This document shows, in pieces, positions 9,891 to 21,600 of a DNA stretch of 64,000 nucleotides; within the stretch, counting starts at the first letter, position 1; each line of letters begins with the position of its first letter. The DNA is from Lunularia cruciata (taxonomy: Eukaryota > Streptophyta > Marchantiopsida > Lunulariales > Lunulariaceae): the NCBI GenBank assembly GCA_948567375.1, contig OX419758.1, forward strand, positions 2,361,001 to 2,425,000, written 5' to 3'. The notes beneath the pieces were generated by a model that saw only the letters and a list, made by a program, of their open reading frames with translations, was not told where the DNA came from and searched no databases. Position numbers and translations under genes: made by a program.

Positions 9891-10079
9891 GAAGCTTCCT
9901 CAAGCCGTTTTCTTAGAGTGCAAGCCAAGTTAACTAGGAAGCTTCTCAAGAAGCTTCCTTCTAGAAGCCACCTACTTGGCGTGCAAGCTAAGCTATTGGA
10001 AGCTTCTAAAAGCTTCCTTATAGAAGCTACTTACTTAAGGTGCAAGCTAAGCTAACCGGGAAGCTTCCCAAGAAGCTTC
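9891..10079 (-). promoter_or_regulatory. Array of heat-shock-element-like palindromes in ~60-bp tandem units
   Basis: Six exact GAAGCTTC palindromes start at 9891, 9938, 9950, 9999, 10060 and 10072, and one TTCTAGAA at 9959. GAAnnTTC and TTCnnGAA are the core heat-shock factor arrangements. Imperfect further copies lie near 10008 and 10018. The array is built from tandem units marked by GTGCAAGC at 9918, 9981 and 10040 (spacing 63 and 59 bp). Position upstream of the TATA box suggests an LTR U3 enhancer; heat response is inference. Confidence 0.5.
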
Positions 10080-10199
10080 CTAGATACTTCCGGAATATTC
10101 TAGGCTAATTTGTCTTATGTGCTACTTTGTGAGCCTGACTGACTTTGTCGCTAAACTCCATATTGTTGCATCACAAGACTCCACGGGGTCATGGTGTTG

Positions 10200-10990
10200 T
10201 TCTATGCATTGGTTGTGTTCTTTAATTATGTGAGTTGGGCCTTTAATTTTAAAAGGTTTGTGTTGGCCTCAACTAACTCCCACCTCATTCCTTGCATCTC
10301 TCATATAGAGGTTTGAATGTGAAAGTATAAAAATTCAATCAACCTCTTATAGTCTGATGCCACAAAGTCAATCTCCTAATAGGTAGGAAGCAACTCCTCT
10401 AGAGTTTTCAACACAAGTCCCACCATAAAAATGATCCAAGCCAACAATGGTGGATAGTTCAGCGGATACATAGAGGTTGCTTCCATATAGACTAGTGGAA
10501 TTGGTCTGGGCTATGGTGTTTCTCATGGTAGAGCATGTGCACCTTCACTTCTCTATAGATGATCATGAATTGGTGTTGTGGCCATTAGAGTACTCCACAC
10601 TCCTAGAACTCCCAAGGAATTTTTTGGTCCGCATTCTTCTCAAGCTGGTTTGTCTCCAACTGCCCCCATAGTTATAACAGGTTTAGTGACTATAGGAGGT
10701 GGTGAAATCACTTTGTCTAAATCCAAGGACAATTTCTTCCTTGAACCTTTTTTCCCTTCTTTGTACTCAAGAATCACCTTCTACTTGACCAAGGAGGTGC
10801 TGGTAGAAGACTCTCAAGCATTGGTTCTAGCCTTTGGCTCCCTTCTTAAGGAACAATTGGAACTTGCATTGTCCTTGTGTCTTGTATTAGTGTCAAGGGT
10901 GGAGTCTTCTTCTACAAATGTGATATCAAGATATCCTCTTCTTCCTCCTCCACAATGGTGTGATAAACTTAGGGATACATTCTCCTCCGT
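10200..10990 (-). pseudogene. Degenerate coding remnant, minus strand
   Basis: The minus strand carries a broken frame with SLDLDKVISPPPIVTKPVI, then MEATSMYPLNYPPLLAWIIF and a helical Leu/Glu-rich stretch ending near LLKLKAQLT. It resembles the middle of the 5.5-kb coiled-coil element only loosely. The origin is probably another retroelement remnant. No family is recognised. Confidence 0.25.
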
Positions 10991-10999
10991 GTTGAGCAA

Positions 11000-11780
11000 C
11001 TATTTATAATCTTTTTGTCGCAACTAAAGTATAAGCCATATTTCCTATCCTTTAACACTATATACTAATCAACCTGCTATAGTATCTATGAAAAGCAATA
11101 AAAAAATATATGTTTAAAGAGACATCAAGTGGGCTATTATATTGCTAAGGGGTCAAGGGAAGACAAGCACCACAATGCAATGAAGAAGTTATCTAAACTT
11201 ATGGAGGAGATGATGGTAGAGTTTGTGGAAGGTACCACCACTATGGATGAGGTACATGAGATTTGGTTAGCACATCAAAAACTCATGGAGCTGCTTAAAG
11301 ATCAGACCACCTGAGGACTTAGGACTAGGATTGAGAGGAAGTTTAGGGTGTTGAGGAAGAGCCTGCAGATGACATTGCTATATGTCAGAGCTCTTTTGAT
11401 GAGGTGATGGAGACATTATAGGTAGAAGACAAGTTCGAGGAAGCATCAAAGTCCTTAGAGGCAGTAGTGGAGGTAGTGGTTCAGCACAATGTCTCGGCCA
11501 TACCCTCCTAGGTTGCATTTTTTAGTGGCCTTGATTGATTATTAGTGGTGGCCTTTTGTTAGTTTTGTTGTAGTTCTTAGTTCCAAGTGCTTGTAACTAT
11601 ATAAACACAGCATTCAAAGTGCTACATCATCCACTAATGAGTGGTGAATAAAGTGAAAGAGCTTCCTTGCTCTTTGTTATTTCTCTCAAACTCTCTCTTA
11701 AAGATTCTTGATTCATCCTTGCATTTTTGGGTGAATGTCAATAAACAAGGTGGAGAGTTGAGTCTGTGTGGTCACTAGAA
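11000..11780 (+). other. Retroelement remnant with LTR-like end
   Basis: A short open stretch (11129-11314; helical, with EVHEIWLAHQKLMELLKDQ) continues after a stop. From about 11520 the sequence looks like an LTR: TATATAAAC near 11600, a purine/pyrimidine-rich transcript start region and CTCTCTTAAAG. The copia element 1 LTR starts directly after it. Confidence 0.3.
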
Positions 11781-12172
11781 TGTTATGTTTGGTTTTTTAT
11801 TAGTGGCTTGACCAATTATTGAATACTATGACAATGTGACTGATGAAATAGCAAGGTGTAGGATAAGCCCTTATCCAAAAATGTTCTAGATAGGCTTGTG
11901 GCAAAGTATTAGAGTGACTATATCTTGAGTGGTCAATATTCATTAAGTCCCACAGGTTAGTATTTAAGAGTTCAGCCGAATGGCAATGAAGTGGAACTAT
12001 CCTTGGCTACATGTCTTCAAATAATAAATTTAAGGTGTGAGCCTGTTACAATTGTGGAGGTAGCTTCCTAGACATGAAGTGAACATGTTATTTGTTGTTG
12101 TCCTTGATTATTTTCATAATGGGGTTTATCAAGTGCTATTGCAAGAGGTTCTCATGACTATGTTTTCTAACA
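11781..12172 (+). repeat. 5' LTR of copia element 1
   Basis: It starts TGTTATGTTTGG and ends TTTTCTAACA. It matches the 3' LTR over blocks such as GTTCAGCCGAATG, ACAATTGTGGAGGTAGC and CTTGATTATTTTCATAATGG. Confidence 0.85.
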
Positions 12173-12174
12173 AT

Positions 12175-12186
12175 TGGTACTAGAGC
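12175..12186 (+). other. Primer-binding site of copia element 1
   Basis: TGGTACTAGAGC lies two bases after the LTR and matches, with small changes, the initiator-methionine tRNA 3' end complement (TGGTATCAGAGC) used by many plant copia elements. Confidence 0.75.
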
Positions 12187-12301
12187 ATAGTTGGTCCTAA
12201 AGAGGGTCCTGAGATCTGAGGGTGTAGGGAAGTGAGTCCAAAAGCAAGTCCATATCAAAGCAATAATAGGGGTGATATTCATATCAAATGCTGAATTTTC
12301 A

Positions 12302-12882
12302 ATGGAGAAGTTTGATGGAAAAACAATTTTGGACTTTGGCAAGTGAAGGTGAAGGATCTTCTTGTCCAACAAGGGGTGCATCAAGCACTAAGAAAAAAGA
12401 CATGAAAACCAAAGTAATGAGGAAGAAGAAGATGCAGATGCAGATCTCAAAGCTATTAGCACACTTTGGTTGAACATTGATAATGAAGTGTTATACAATG
12501 TTATGAATGAGGAATCTGCACCAAAACTATGGGCCAAAATTGAAGAATCCTTATATGACAAAGTCCTTTGAAAAATTGTTTGTATCTTAAATAGAAGTTG
12601 TATATGTTGAGGATGAAGGAAGGCCAAAGTATTATAGAGCACCTCAATGCTTTCAACAAAATCATTTGTGAGTTAATGAGCATTGAGGTTAAGTTAGAAG
12701 AGGAAGATAAGGCATTGTTGTTATTGAATTCACTTTCTCCATCATATGAGCATCTGGTCACAACTCTTCTATCTGGAAAAGATGATATAAACTTTGAGGA
12801 GGTCACGTCAACAATATTTTCTAATGAGATGCAGAAAAGACACAACCAAGAAAATAAAAATCTAGTGGCTCTATTTATCAGT

Positions 12883-12933
<51 letters not shown>

Positions 12934-13060
12934 AATCAAGATGCAAGTCGAGAATAGCAAGTTTCAAAGGCAAGTGTTGGATTTGTGGGAAGGTTGGACA
13001 TTTCAAGTTAGATTGTAACAACAAGAGGCTTGAGTCCAACAAGGATAAAGGTCAACTTTC
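12302..13060 (+). pseudogene. Copia element 1 Gag, interrupted by a GA microsatellite
   Basis: Gag packages element RNA. From an ATG at 12302 the family signature appears after a frameshift (FGLWQVKVKDLLVQQG), then KLWAKIEESLYDK and a clean block 12598-12880 (MLRMKEGQSIIEHLNAFNK, LLLLNSLSPSYEHLV). Next comes a (GA)n tract (12885-12931) read as Arg-Glu repeats. Past it, in another frame, is the CCHC zinc knuckle CWICGKVGHFKLDC (about 12975-13016). The microsatellite lies between capsid part and zinc knuckle and puts them out of frame. Confidence 0.85.
12885..12931 (+). repeat. (GA)n microsatellite inside gag
   Basis: An uninterrupted GA dinucleotide run of about 47 bases lies in the gag coding region, read in the gag frame as alternating Arg and Glu. 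Confidence 0.97.
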
Positions 13061-13520
13061 AGATCAAGCAAGTATTGATGAGTCATCTAGATTTGTGGAT
13101 GATGTTCTATGTGTTAAGAAAAAGATCAATTTGAGGAGTCAGGGATATTGGACTCAGATTTCTCTTAACATATGTCTCTAAATAAAGAGTTCTTTCATAA
13201 GTACAAAACATTCAATGGAGGATCTGTAATAACAAAGAACAACATGGCTTTTAATACTATTGGCATTGGTAAAATATGCATTAAGATGTTTATGGTGTTG
13301 TGAGGACTCTTGCTGATGTAAGGCATGTTCCTAAGTTAAGGAAGAATTTGATATCACTTGGCATTTTGGACTCAAATGTTTGGAGGTGGGAGCATAAAAT
13401 GGAACACTCAAGGTATCAAAAGGAGCATTGGTTGTAAATGAAGAGCAAGGAGATGTGAAATCTTTATGAGCTAGTTGGAGATACCATTACAAGAGGAGTG
13501 GCAAGTACTATGTCTAAAAA
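13061..13520 (+). pseudogene. Copia element 1 protease remnant
   Basis: A degenerate active-site region reads ILDSDFS, stop, HMS (about 13146-13178) where copia proteases have D-S-G-x-S-x-H-M. The following stretch (FHKYKTFNGGSVITKNNMAF) fits the protease body. Gly of the DSG triad is replaced by Asp and a stop follows, so it is inactive. Confidence 0.6.
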
Positions 13521-14450
13521 AGAAGATCACAAAGATCACACTCACTTGTGGCACCTACATTACGGTCATATGAGGGAAAGAGGTCTAAGTCAATTATCCA
13601 AGCAACAACTTTTGAAGTGCCTTACAAGTTGTAAGTTAAAATTTGGTGAGCATTGTGTATGAGGAATGCAATGGATGGTAATCTTTTCCACAAGAGTTCA
13701 TTGCAAAAAGGGAATTTTAGACTATGTGCATTTTGATGTTTGGGGCCTTGTACCTATAGCTTCAAAATCCGGAGCTTTATACTTTGTATCTTTGGTTGAT
13801 AATTACTCTAGGAGAGAATGGGTCTATACCATGAAGCAAAAATCAGATGTCTTCTCTATCTTTAACTAATAGAAGGTGATGATGGAGAAACAACTAGGAA
13901 GAAAGTGAAGTGCTTGAGATCTAATAGTGGTGGAGAATACAAATCTGGAGAGTTTGATAGATATAGTAAGAGTGAAGGGATAATTTATCACTTTTCCATA
14001 TTGGGTACTCCTCAACAAAATGGTGTGGTAAAGTGGATAATTATACACTCTTGGAGAAAGCAAAAATTATGTTAAGAGACACCAAATTGGAGAAGAGCTT
14101 TTGGGAAAAAGCTGTAAATATAGCTTGTTATTTGGTAAACATTTCTTCCTCTACTGCTATTGAGTGTGAGACACCTATGGAAAAATGGACAATTTGGCAT
14201 ATTGATTACTCTTTACTTAGTGTTTGGATGCATAATTTATGTTCATATTTAACAAGAGCAAAAGACAAAGTTAGATCTCAAATCTAGAAAATGTATATTC
14301 TTGGGATACAAGAAGGATACAAAGGGATATAAATTTTGGGATCCAAAAAGGTGTTGCCATGTTGTGAGTAGAGATGTAGTTTTTGATGAGACCAATTTGA
14401 TGGAGATGATTACTATACCTAAAGAAAAGAGAAAATATTTCAATCAGATT
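13521..14450 (+). pseudogene. Copia element 1 integrase
   Basis: The pre-integrase block reads HTHLWHLHYGHMRERGL. The core shows LDYVHFDVWGLVP (first Asp, about 13717-13755) and FVSLVDNYSRREWV (second Asp region, about 13783-13824). In another frame the GGEY block reads LRSNSGGEYKSGEFDRY, followed by HFSILGTPQQNGVV (about 13910-14030). A further part at 14033-14287 reads EKSFWEKAVNIACYLVN. Frameshifts and stops break it. Confidence 0.85.
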
Positions 14451-14559
14451 TTTTAAGATAGACAATGATCTTGCAAGTGAAGATATTTCACTTCTTGTAG
14501 ATCTACCAAGTGAACCATTAGAAGAGCAAAGTCTAAAATGATTCATGAATGTAGGTATC

Positions 14560-15660
14560 CAAATATAGATAGAAGGCCTCCAAACATATTGATGATTTAT
14601 TTGTAGCTTATGCTTTTATGGAGAATGGTGATCCTTCTTCATATGAAGAGGCAATGCAAGATAAAGTGTGTAAAACATGGCATTGTGCAATGGAAGAGGA
14701 GATGAAGTCTTTGGCCAAAAACCAAACTTGGAGACTTGAAAAATTGCCTATGGGAAAGAAGGCAATTGGTTGCATATGGATATTTTGGAGGAAGGAAGGA
14801 CTTCCAAAATCAGGTGGAGATCAATACAAAGCAAGGCTTGTAGCAAAGAGTTATAGACAAAAAGGTATAGACTTCAATGAGACTTTTTCACCAATGGTAA
14901 AAATCTCTTTGATTTGTGCATTGTTGGCAATGGTTGCATTTCATAACTTTCATAACATAGAGTTGGAGCGACTAATGTTACAACTGCTTTTTTACATGGA
15001 GAATTGAAAGAGGAGATTTAAATGCATCAACCTAAAGGTTTTTTGGTACCGAGGAATCAGAACCTAGTTTGTAGGTTACAAAAGTATTTATATGGACTAA
15101 AGCAAAGTCCAAGACTTTGGTGTATGAAATTTGATGCTTTCATGTTGAAGCATGGATACAAAAAAAGTAAGGCAGACTGTTTTGTGTACCTCAAGAAGCT
15201 CCATGGCCTAGCCTAGAGTATTTGATTTAATCATCTTGGTATTATATGTGGATGATATGTTGACTGCAACGGAGGATATGGTTGAAGTGGAGAAATTGAA
15301 AGCACAACTTGGTAGCACAACTTGGTAAGGAGTTTGATACGAAGGACTTGGGTTCTTCAAAGAGGGTGCTTGGGATTGAAATCCATTGGGACAGGAGCAA
15401 AGGAAAGTTATGGATATCTCAAAGGAGGTATTTGGAAAAATCACTTGCTCATTTTGGCATGGAGAATGTCAAACTAGTGAGCATTCCAATGGCAAGTTAT
15501 TTCAAGATATCATTGGATCAATGTCCTTCAAATGAGGAGGAGAGAAAATTAATGTCAAATATTCCTTATTATGTGTTTTTGGGAGTTAAATGTATGCTAT
15601 GGTCTGCACTAGACCAAACATCTCATATCTTGTGAGTACGGTGAGTAGATACATGGCAAA
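14560..15660 (+). pseudogene. Copia element 1 reverse transcriptase
   Basis: RT blocks are clear: SYEEAMQDKVCKTWHCAMEE and LAKNQTWRLEKLP, then YKARLVAKSYRQKGIDFNET (14824-14883), LQKYLYGLKQSPRLW and the catalytic YVDDML (15245-15262), then LGIEIHWDRSKGKLWISQRR and LAHFGMENVKLVSIPMA. Frames change between 15007 and 15309. One change is caused by a visible 13-bp tandem duplication (AGCACAACTTGGT at 15301-15313 repeated at 15314-15326). Confidence 0.92.
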
Positions 15661-16232
15661 TCTAGGGAAACAACATTAGGAAGTTGATATTTTGTTACTT
15701 GAAGAGGAGTATAAATATTGGCATCATCTTTGATTTGGAGAAAGTCCAAGAAGGATGAATTATAGGGTTTATAGATTCTGATTTTGCAAGAGACCTGGAT
15801 AAGAAAAGGTCTACAATAGGGTTTATTTATACACTTGTTGGTGGTCCAATAAGTTAGAAGTCTACTCTCCAATCTATTGTTGCTCTTTCTACTATACAAG
15901 CAAAACATATGGCAACAATTGAGGCTACTAAAGAGGAAATATGGCTACAAATATTAGCCAAGGATGCAAGAATCCATAACACAAAGTCTAAACTTTTTTA
16001 TGATAGCCAAAGTGCTATTCACTTGTCCAAGAATCAAGTCTATCATTCAAGGACAAAGCATATTGATGTGAGACATCATTTTATCAAGGAAGTTATGACA
16101 AATGGTGAGATCAATTTGCAAAAGATTTGCACAGAGGAAAACATAGCTGATATGTTGACTAAACCTATTCCTATTGAGAAGTTCAAGTTACACATGAAGT
16201 TGCTCAACATTCAATGCTGCTCTTTGCAATGA
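15661..16232 (+). pseudogene. Copia element 1 RNase H
   Basis: A broken start (about 15770-15900) leads into an intact 107-codon stretch ending at a stop at 16230-16232. It has EATKEEIWLQ, LFYDSQSAIHLSKNQVYHSR, TKHIDVRHHFIKE and NIADMLTKPIP, the standard copia RNase H ending. A purine-rich tract (16249-16260) follows and serves as polypurine tract next to the 3' LTR. Confidence 0.9.
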
Positions 16233-16261
16233 TATGGTTCATATAAGCAAAAGGTAGAGAT

Positions 16262-16688
16262 TATTATGTTTGGCTTGTTTTATTGAAGACTATGATAGTC
16301 AAAGGAAAATATGACTGATGAAACAACGAGGTGCGAGACATGCCCTTATCAAAAAATGTTTAGACAGGCCTATGGCAAAGTATTAAAGTAACTAGATACC
16401 TTGAGTGCTCATTATTCATTAAGTCCCATTGGTTAGTATTCAAGAGTTCAGCCGAATGACAATGTGAGGAACTATCCCTAGTTATATATGTATATATGTA
16501 TGAATATATATATATATATATATTATTGTGCAATGAGTAATAAAGTTAAGGTTTGAGCTTATTACAATTGTGGAGGTAGCTTTCAAGACAAGAAGTGAAC
16601 CATGTTATTTCTTTTGTCCTTGATTATTTTCATAATGGTGTTTATCAAGTGCTATTGCAAGATGTTCTCAGGACTATGTTTCCTAACA
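16262..16688 (+). repeat. 3' LTR of copia element 1
   Basis: It matches the 5' LTR along its length and ends CCTAACA. It carries a (TA)n run (about 16496-16524) absent from the 5' LTR, which explains part of its greater length. Confidence 0.85.
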
Positions 16689-17289
16689 TAGCTTCAGCAT
16701 GATGATTTGGTATAATGCCTTGACAGCTAGTGAACTATAGTGTTACTAGTAACCCAAGAGTGAGAAGGTTGAATGAATAGATTGTCACAAAGACCTATGG
16801 TGTCTTGAAGAGGGTGTCTTCCAAAGAGACAACATCCTATTTTGGTGATGACATTACCTTCCAAAGAGTAGGACATTGTTTTAGGAAGATAGTACCTTTA
16901 AGGGGTAGAAAACTGGTCTTGGAAGAAGATGATGCCCTTTGAAGAGCAAAACATTGTGATCCATTCAAGATAATGCCTTCAAGATAGTAGAATATTATCT
17001 TTGGTGAAGACGTTTCCTTTGGAAGGGTAGGACATTGACTTCACAAGAGAAAACCTCTTCAAAAGAGCCAACAATTATTTTTAAGATATTGTTGACTAAG
17101 ATCTTTCGAAGGAGCAGGATGTTTGGTAGGTAAGTGCCTTCCTAAAAAGGGATGGTCTTTGGAAGACCGCACCCCTCATCTTCAAAAGGGTAGGACATTT
17201 ATCTATGCAAAATCTTTGGGATTCCATTAGAGAAGAAGAGCACCTTGCATAATGAACTATCACCTCTTAGAATTCATTGGAATTATATA
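16689..17289. repeat. Degenerate internally repetitive stretch
   Basis: No gene is visible. Words such as CTTCCAAAGAGTAGGACATTG, CTTTGGAAGGGTAGGACATTG and CTTCAAAAGGGTAGGACATTT recur three times over about 330 bp. The style resembles 5.1-5.3 kb and may be U3 sequence of the coiled-coil element family. Confidence 0.4.
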
Positions 17290-17560
17290 TTGTAGGATGA
17301 GTAATTATTTTCTTTGTTGTTTCTATAGTGCTCCTTCTTGGTGGCATTTCCTTTGTCTAGGAGTAGTCTCTACCCAAGAGGTAAATAGTAAATAATAAAA
17401 GACTCAATTATGACATTTTCATGAGTATTTACTCTTTTCTGATCAATATCCTTATGGGAATGATCTCTTACTTACCATAATATCCAATCTAGTTTTTGCT
17501 AGGTTGTTGCACTTCTCACTAGCTATGCTTTTTGTACTTAATAAAAACATCCAATGTACA
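17290..17560 (-). repeat. Dispersed repeat family C, copy 2 (minus)
   Basis: The reverse complement reads ATCATTCCCATAAGGATATTG and TACCTCTTGGGTAGAGAC in the same order as in the 7.5-kb and 35.5-kb copies. Confidence 0.5.
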
Positions 17561-17966
17561 AAAAAAGATGACAATTGGCAAGACATACTCTACTAGATTC
17601 CAATTACCAATCAACTTTTGGTGTGTCCTTGTAGTCTAATCCTATGGATCAGCCTTAAAACCCCCATGGTCAAAGGGAAAAAGTAGTTATGGGTTCACAA
17701 CACTTGCATGAAACATAAACCATCATTTCCAATACTTTTGTAGTTTGTTAGAATTGGTGAGGATGTAAGGGAATGCATACTCAGCAAGCATCTACTTCCC
17801 ACCTTTGGCATAGAAGATTGAGAAATGTATAGTTGCCTATCTCAACCCATAGTTTTGTTTGTTGGCTACTTTATACACTACAAGTTGCATCTAAAATATG
17901 TGTGGCATCTTATTACAGGTGTTGAAATGGGTGAACACCACCATATTGAACCAAGTCCTTGACCAG

Positions 17967-18695
17967 TGTAATACCAAGAGCTAGCCATATGATCTAGATG
18001 TGAAATTTGATTTGGTAACATTTGGAATGATGTTATATATGATAGAAAAAATAGATCAGATAGAAATATCACCAAAAGAGTACTTCTACTAATTGGGCAA
18101 GAAACAAAATAGACCTAAAAACCTTAGAACCAATAGCTAGACATATGAGTTAAAGGTGAGAATTTGTTTGGTAACATTTGGAAGGATGTTACACATAATA
18201 GACTTAATAGATCAAAAAGAGATATCACAAAAAGGAGACTTCTACTATTAGAGTAGGAATCAAAATATACCTAAAATCTTTGAAGGCGATTTCAGAGACC
18301 TAAACAGATGAATTAGGTCTCAAAAATGTACAAAATGCTCCCTCTCCTAACGAAGGAAAAGACTGGCCTTCCCTCCCCTTTAGTTTTTCTTGTTGAGAGC
18401 TTTCCAATGGTACCTCACCCATGTGATTCTGAGAATCCTACAAGAAGATTCCCTAAAAGTTTCCCTCCAATCAAAGCTTATTTGACCAGGACTGACATGT
18501 CACCCATCCAAGTAAGTAATCCAAGGGTTGAACTTGCTAACATGTCACCTATCGATGTGCATAATCCTATGGTGGAGCTTCCTTGGAGGAAATCCTCTTT
18601 GTCTATATAATAAAGAGAAGGTGCTCCTTTAGGGCATCAGAAGATAGAGTGTGAAATCTGTGATTTCTCTCTTCTCTTGTCCTTAGAGTATTACA
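17967..18695 (+). repeat. Solo LTR, family A, copy 1
   Basis: It starts TGTAATACCAAG and ends AGTATTACA. It contains two tandem copies of a unit of about 156 bp (starting near 17974 and 18130) and a TATA-like CTATATAATAAAG near 18603. No internal retroelement sequence adjoins it. Flanking 5-mers do not match, so no target duplication is claimed. Confidence 0.75.
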
Positions 18696-21600
18696 TTAGT
18701 TAGTACTCTTATAAGTGTAAATGAGACTATGCTTTCTTGTTAATTGATCCTAGAACCTCTTCTTGTGTGGATCTGAATCATTGAATAACATGAAGTAGAT
18801 CATAACACCATTAACTGAGTAGTGCCTAAAACCTAAGGGTTGGAAGAAATTACCAAGGGGAGGAATAATCTACAAAATAGTATTTTCAATGCAAAAAACA
18901 ATGACAAGGGTTTACCTTGGATACAAGATAATATAAAAATAAAAATAAATCAGAATTAAGGGAAGAAACAAAGGTAATCTGATATTATTTATGGAAGGTG
19001 AAAAATTAATCTGACTATTGAGATTAAGAAAAGATATATGCTCTAAATGTCAATCAAATAATTGTCATGTTTCTACTATTAGATCAACTTCAGGGACTAG
19101 GTTGTCAAATCAACTCAAGTTGATGCTAGATGCCTAGTTGTCATCTGAACCATTGAACCCATTGCTAAGTTCAAGGTCTTTTTCCTTAGTTGGGAAAAGT
19201 ATGTTTGCCTTCTCTTAGTTGACTTTGGCCTCTTCCTAAGTGTGACTCAAAATGGGAGATGTAATATAGGAAATCTCACATTAATTGCTAATAATATTTG
19301 GTCATTTTGAGTTTTTTATATCTAAGTAAGTTAATAGTAACTAAGTTTGAGGTATCTTTAACTCAATAAATTTATCTGAATAAGGGGAAGATCAAAAAAA
19401 TTTGGGTACTCGATCGGACCCATAGTAAATGTTACATTATAAGAGTAGGATTTTTCAGAGAATTTCATATTGGAGTAAGAACTTGTAAAGGATTTTATAT
19501 AAATTTAAATTGGACTTGGACTTGTAACACCCTAGATTATACATTAGTTATTATTAGTATTTTGGTGGTTTCGAGTGGATGTGATCTAAGTAGGTGGAAG
19601 TGAGACTTTGAAGGTAATAAAAGTCTTCAAGGATTTCAAGTAGGAAGACTTCTAGATCAGAAGTTGGACCCTTGAAGATTTTATAAGATTAATAGAGGCC
19701 AAATTATTTGGGAGTATAAGTTAGTTTGAAGTTTGACTGTAGCTTCTTGTGAGTATCATCATTATATATCATAAAAGCTAAATTCAAAAAGGCTTGTAGG
19801 GAAAAAAAACTGCACTTTACTTATGATGTTGCCCAAGAATGCTCATATGGAAAAAACAAAACATTATTAGGATGAGAGGAGAATTGAACCACTATGAAGG
19901 TTTCAACAAGCTATGCTTTTCTTAGAAGGACAAATCTATTAGAGTCCAAATTATAAATCAATTTTGATCATCAAAATTCTCAAATTCTTCATGTTTGTCT
20001 GAAGTGGAAGTAAGAAGAAATCACCCCATTAAAACTCATTGAGTTGGAGAAAGATATATCTATAGCATATTCCAAATTATAAATAAGAATTGTGACAAGC
20101 AATTGTGAAGGAGAAAAAGAACACATTTCAAGAAAGGAAATTGGATAATGCTCTTTGATTCTATCTTGTACAAGAGAGAAAGGAAGAAGTTACTACCTAA
20201 GCACTTTGGTCCTTATATCAAAGAGAATCTCTTTAGTATCATATTTATCATATTATGAGATTGAAGGTAAACACTTTGATAGTGAACTATGATAAGTTGA
20301 AACCTTTATTTGGAGTCTGGTCTCCATTTTGGACTTTCCATTTTCAAATTGACTTGGTTTATAGGAGATCTCAGATCTTATTAGCTTGACCAAGTTAATG
20401 AACATTGATAGTCAAGGTTACTCAAGTTAGATAGATTTGGATTGACCTTGAGATGTATTGAAAACTTAATTAGGAAAAGTATTAGATTCTTATGAGATTT
20501 GCTTGCAAGCTTCTAAAAAGAGATCTGTAAGACCAAAAACCCATGTAAGTGCATATTGACCTAACATTCCTTGCTTAGGTTAATTTAAGAAAAGTAAGGG
20601 TAATTTAGGTAAAGTAAGAATTCTACCAAGTTACAAAGGAACTAATTGCAACAATTGTAATGTGTATATAAGAAGAGGCTAGGAGTAAAAAGGCATCTAT
20701 TAAGCTTGAAGAGTGTAGTGAGTAAGGAGAATTAGGCTTTATAAGTAATACTAACTTTTGATAATTAAGAGTGAGATTTTCTATTTGAGAATTTTATTTA
20801 TATGATGTTGATCTTAGTGGATCCTTACACACTTGCCTCTACTTTTTCTCAAAATTTAAGATGTGTTTTTTTATAAGTAACACCTATAGGTGTATATATG
20901 CTCTCTTGGGGTATTTATTCTAGTCTCATGAGTAGGTGAAAGATATTTTTCTATAAATTTTAATAAAGCTTGAAAATTAGCCATTATTAATTGAAGATAA
21001 TCATAGGCAAGATAGAGATGAAAATATTTAAGAGGAGTTTGAAAGAATGAAGCATTAAAATTTTGAATTTCAATATGTTGACTTTTTATTACTCATAAAT
21101 ATTTAGCTTTCAGATAAAGATTTGAGAACTCTTGGGTCAATGTGTGTATGAATTTGTCTATAATCCAAGGACTATCCATGTGCATGAATTCTTATCTCAA
21201 CTGTTTGTTTAATTTAAGAAAAATTTCTTATATGGATTACTCTCATGAATTGATACTCTCTTATAACTTTGAACTTAGATGAATTTTTGCCCATTAACTT
21301 TGGTTACTCCAATTTGTAACTTATGTGTGTGGAAGAACTTCATAAGTATATAAAGAAGGGATGAGGAGGTACTCATCTCCTCTTATTTGCAACTTTTGAA
21401 TTCTCTAGTGAGCAATATCTAGAGTCTTGGTGGTGCTTTAGAGTTTAAGTATTGGAGAGGTTACTTGCTTTTATAGTTCATGGTGGACAACCTTACATTT
21501 TTGGTTCCATTGCCAAGACCTTCCAAAAGGCAAGAGAATGTCAGTCTACAACTTGCTATAAATTTAAATATAATTTGAGTGCTCACTTCTTAGAGAGAAT

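Larger units (their letters stand above)
11781..16688 (+). mobile_element. Ty1/copia LTR retrotransposon, element 1
   Basis: The element has 5' and 3' LTRs, a primer-binding site, gag, protease, integrase, reverse transcriptase and RNase H in the copia order (integrase before RT). All coding domains are on the plus strand but spread over three frames by small indels, so the element is dead. Flanks TAGAA (11776-11780) and TAGCT (16689-16693) agree in three of five bases, so a target duplication is only weakly supported. Confidence 0.92.
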
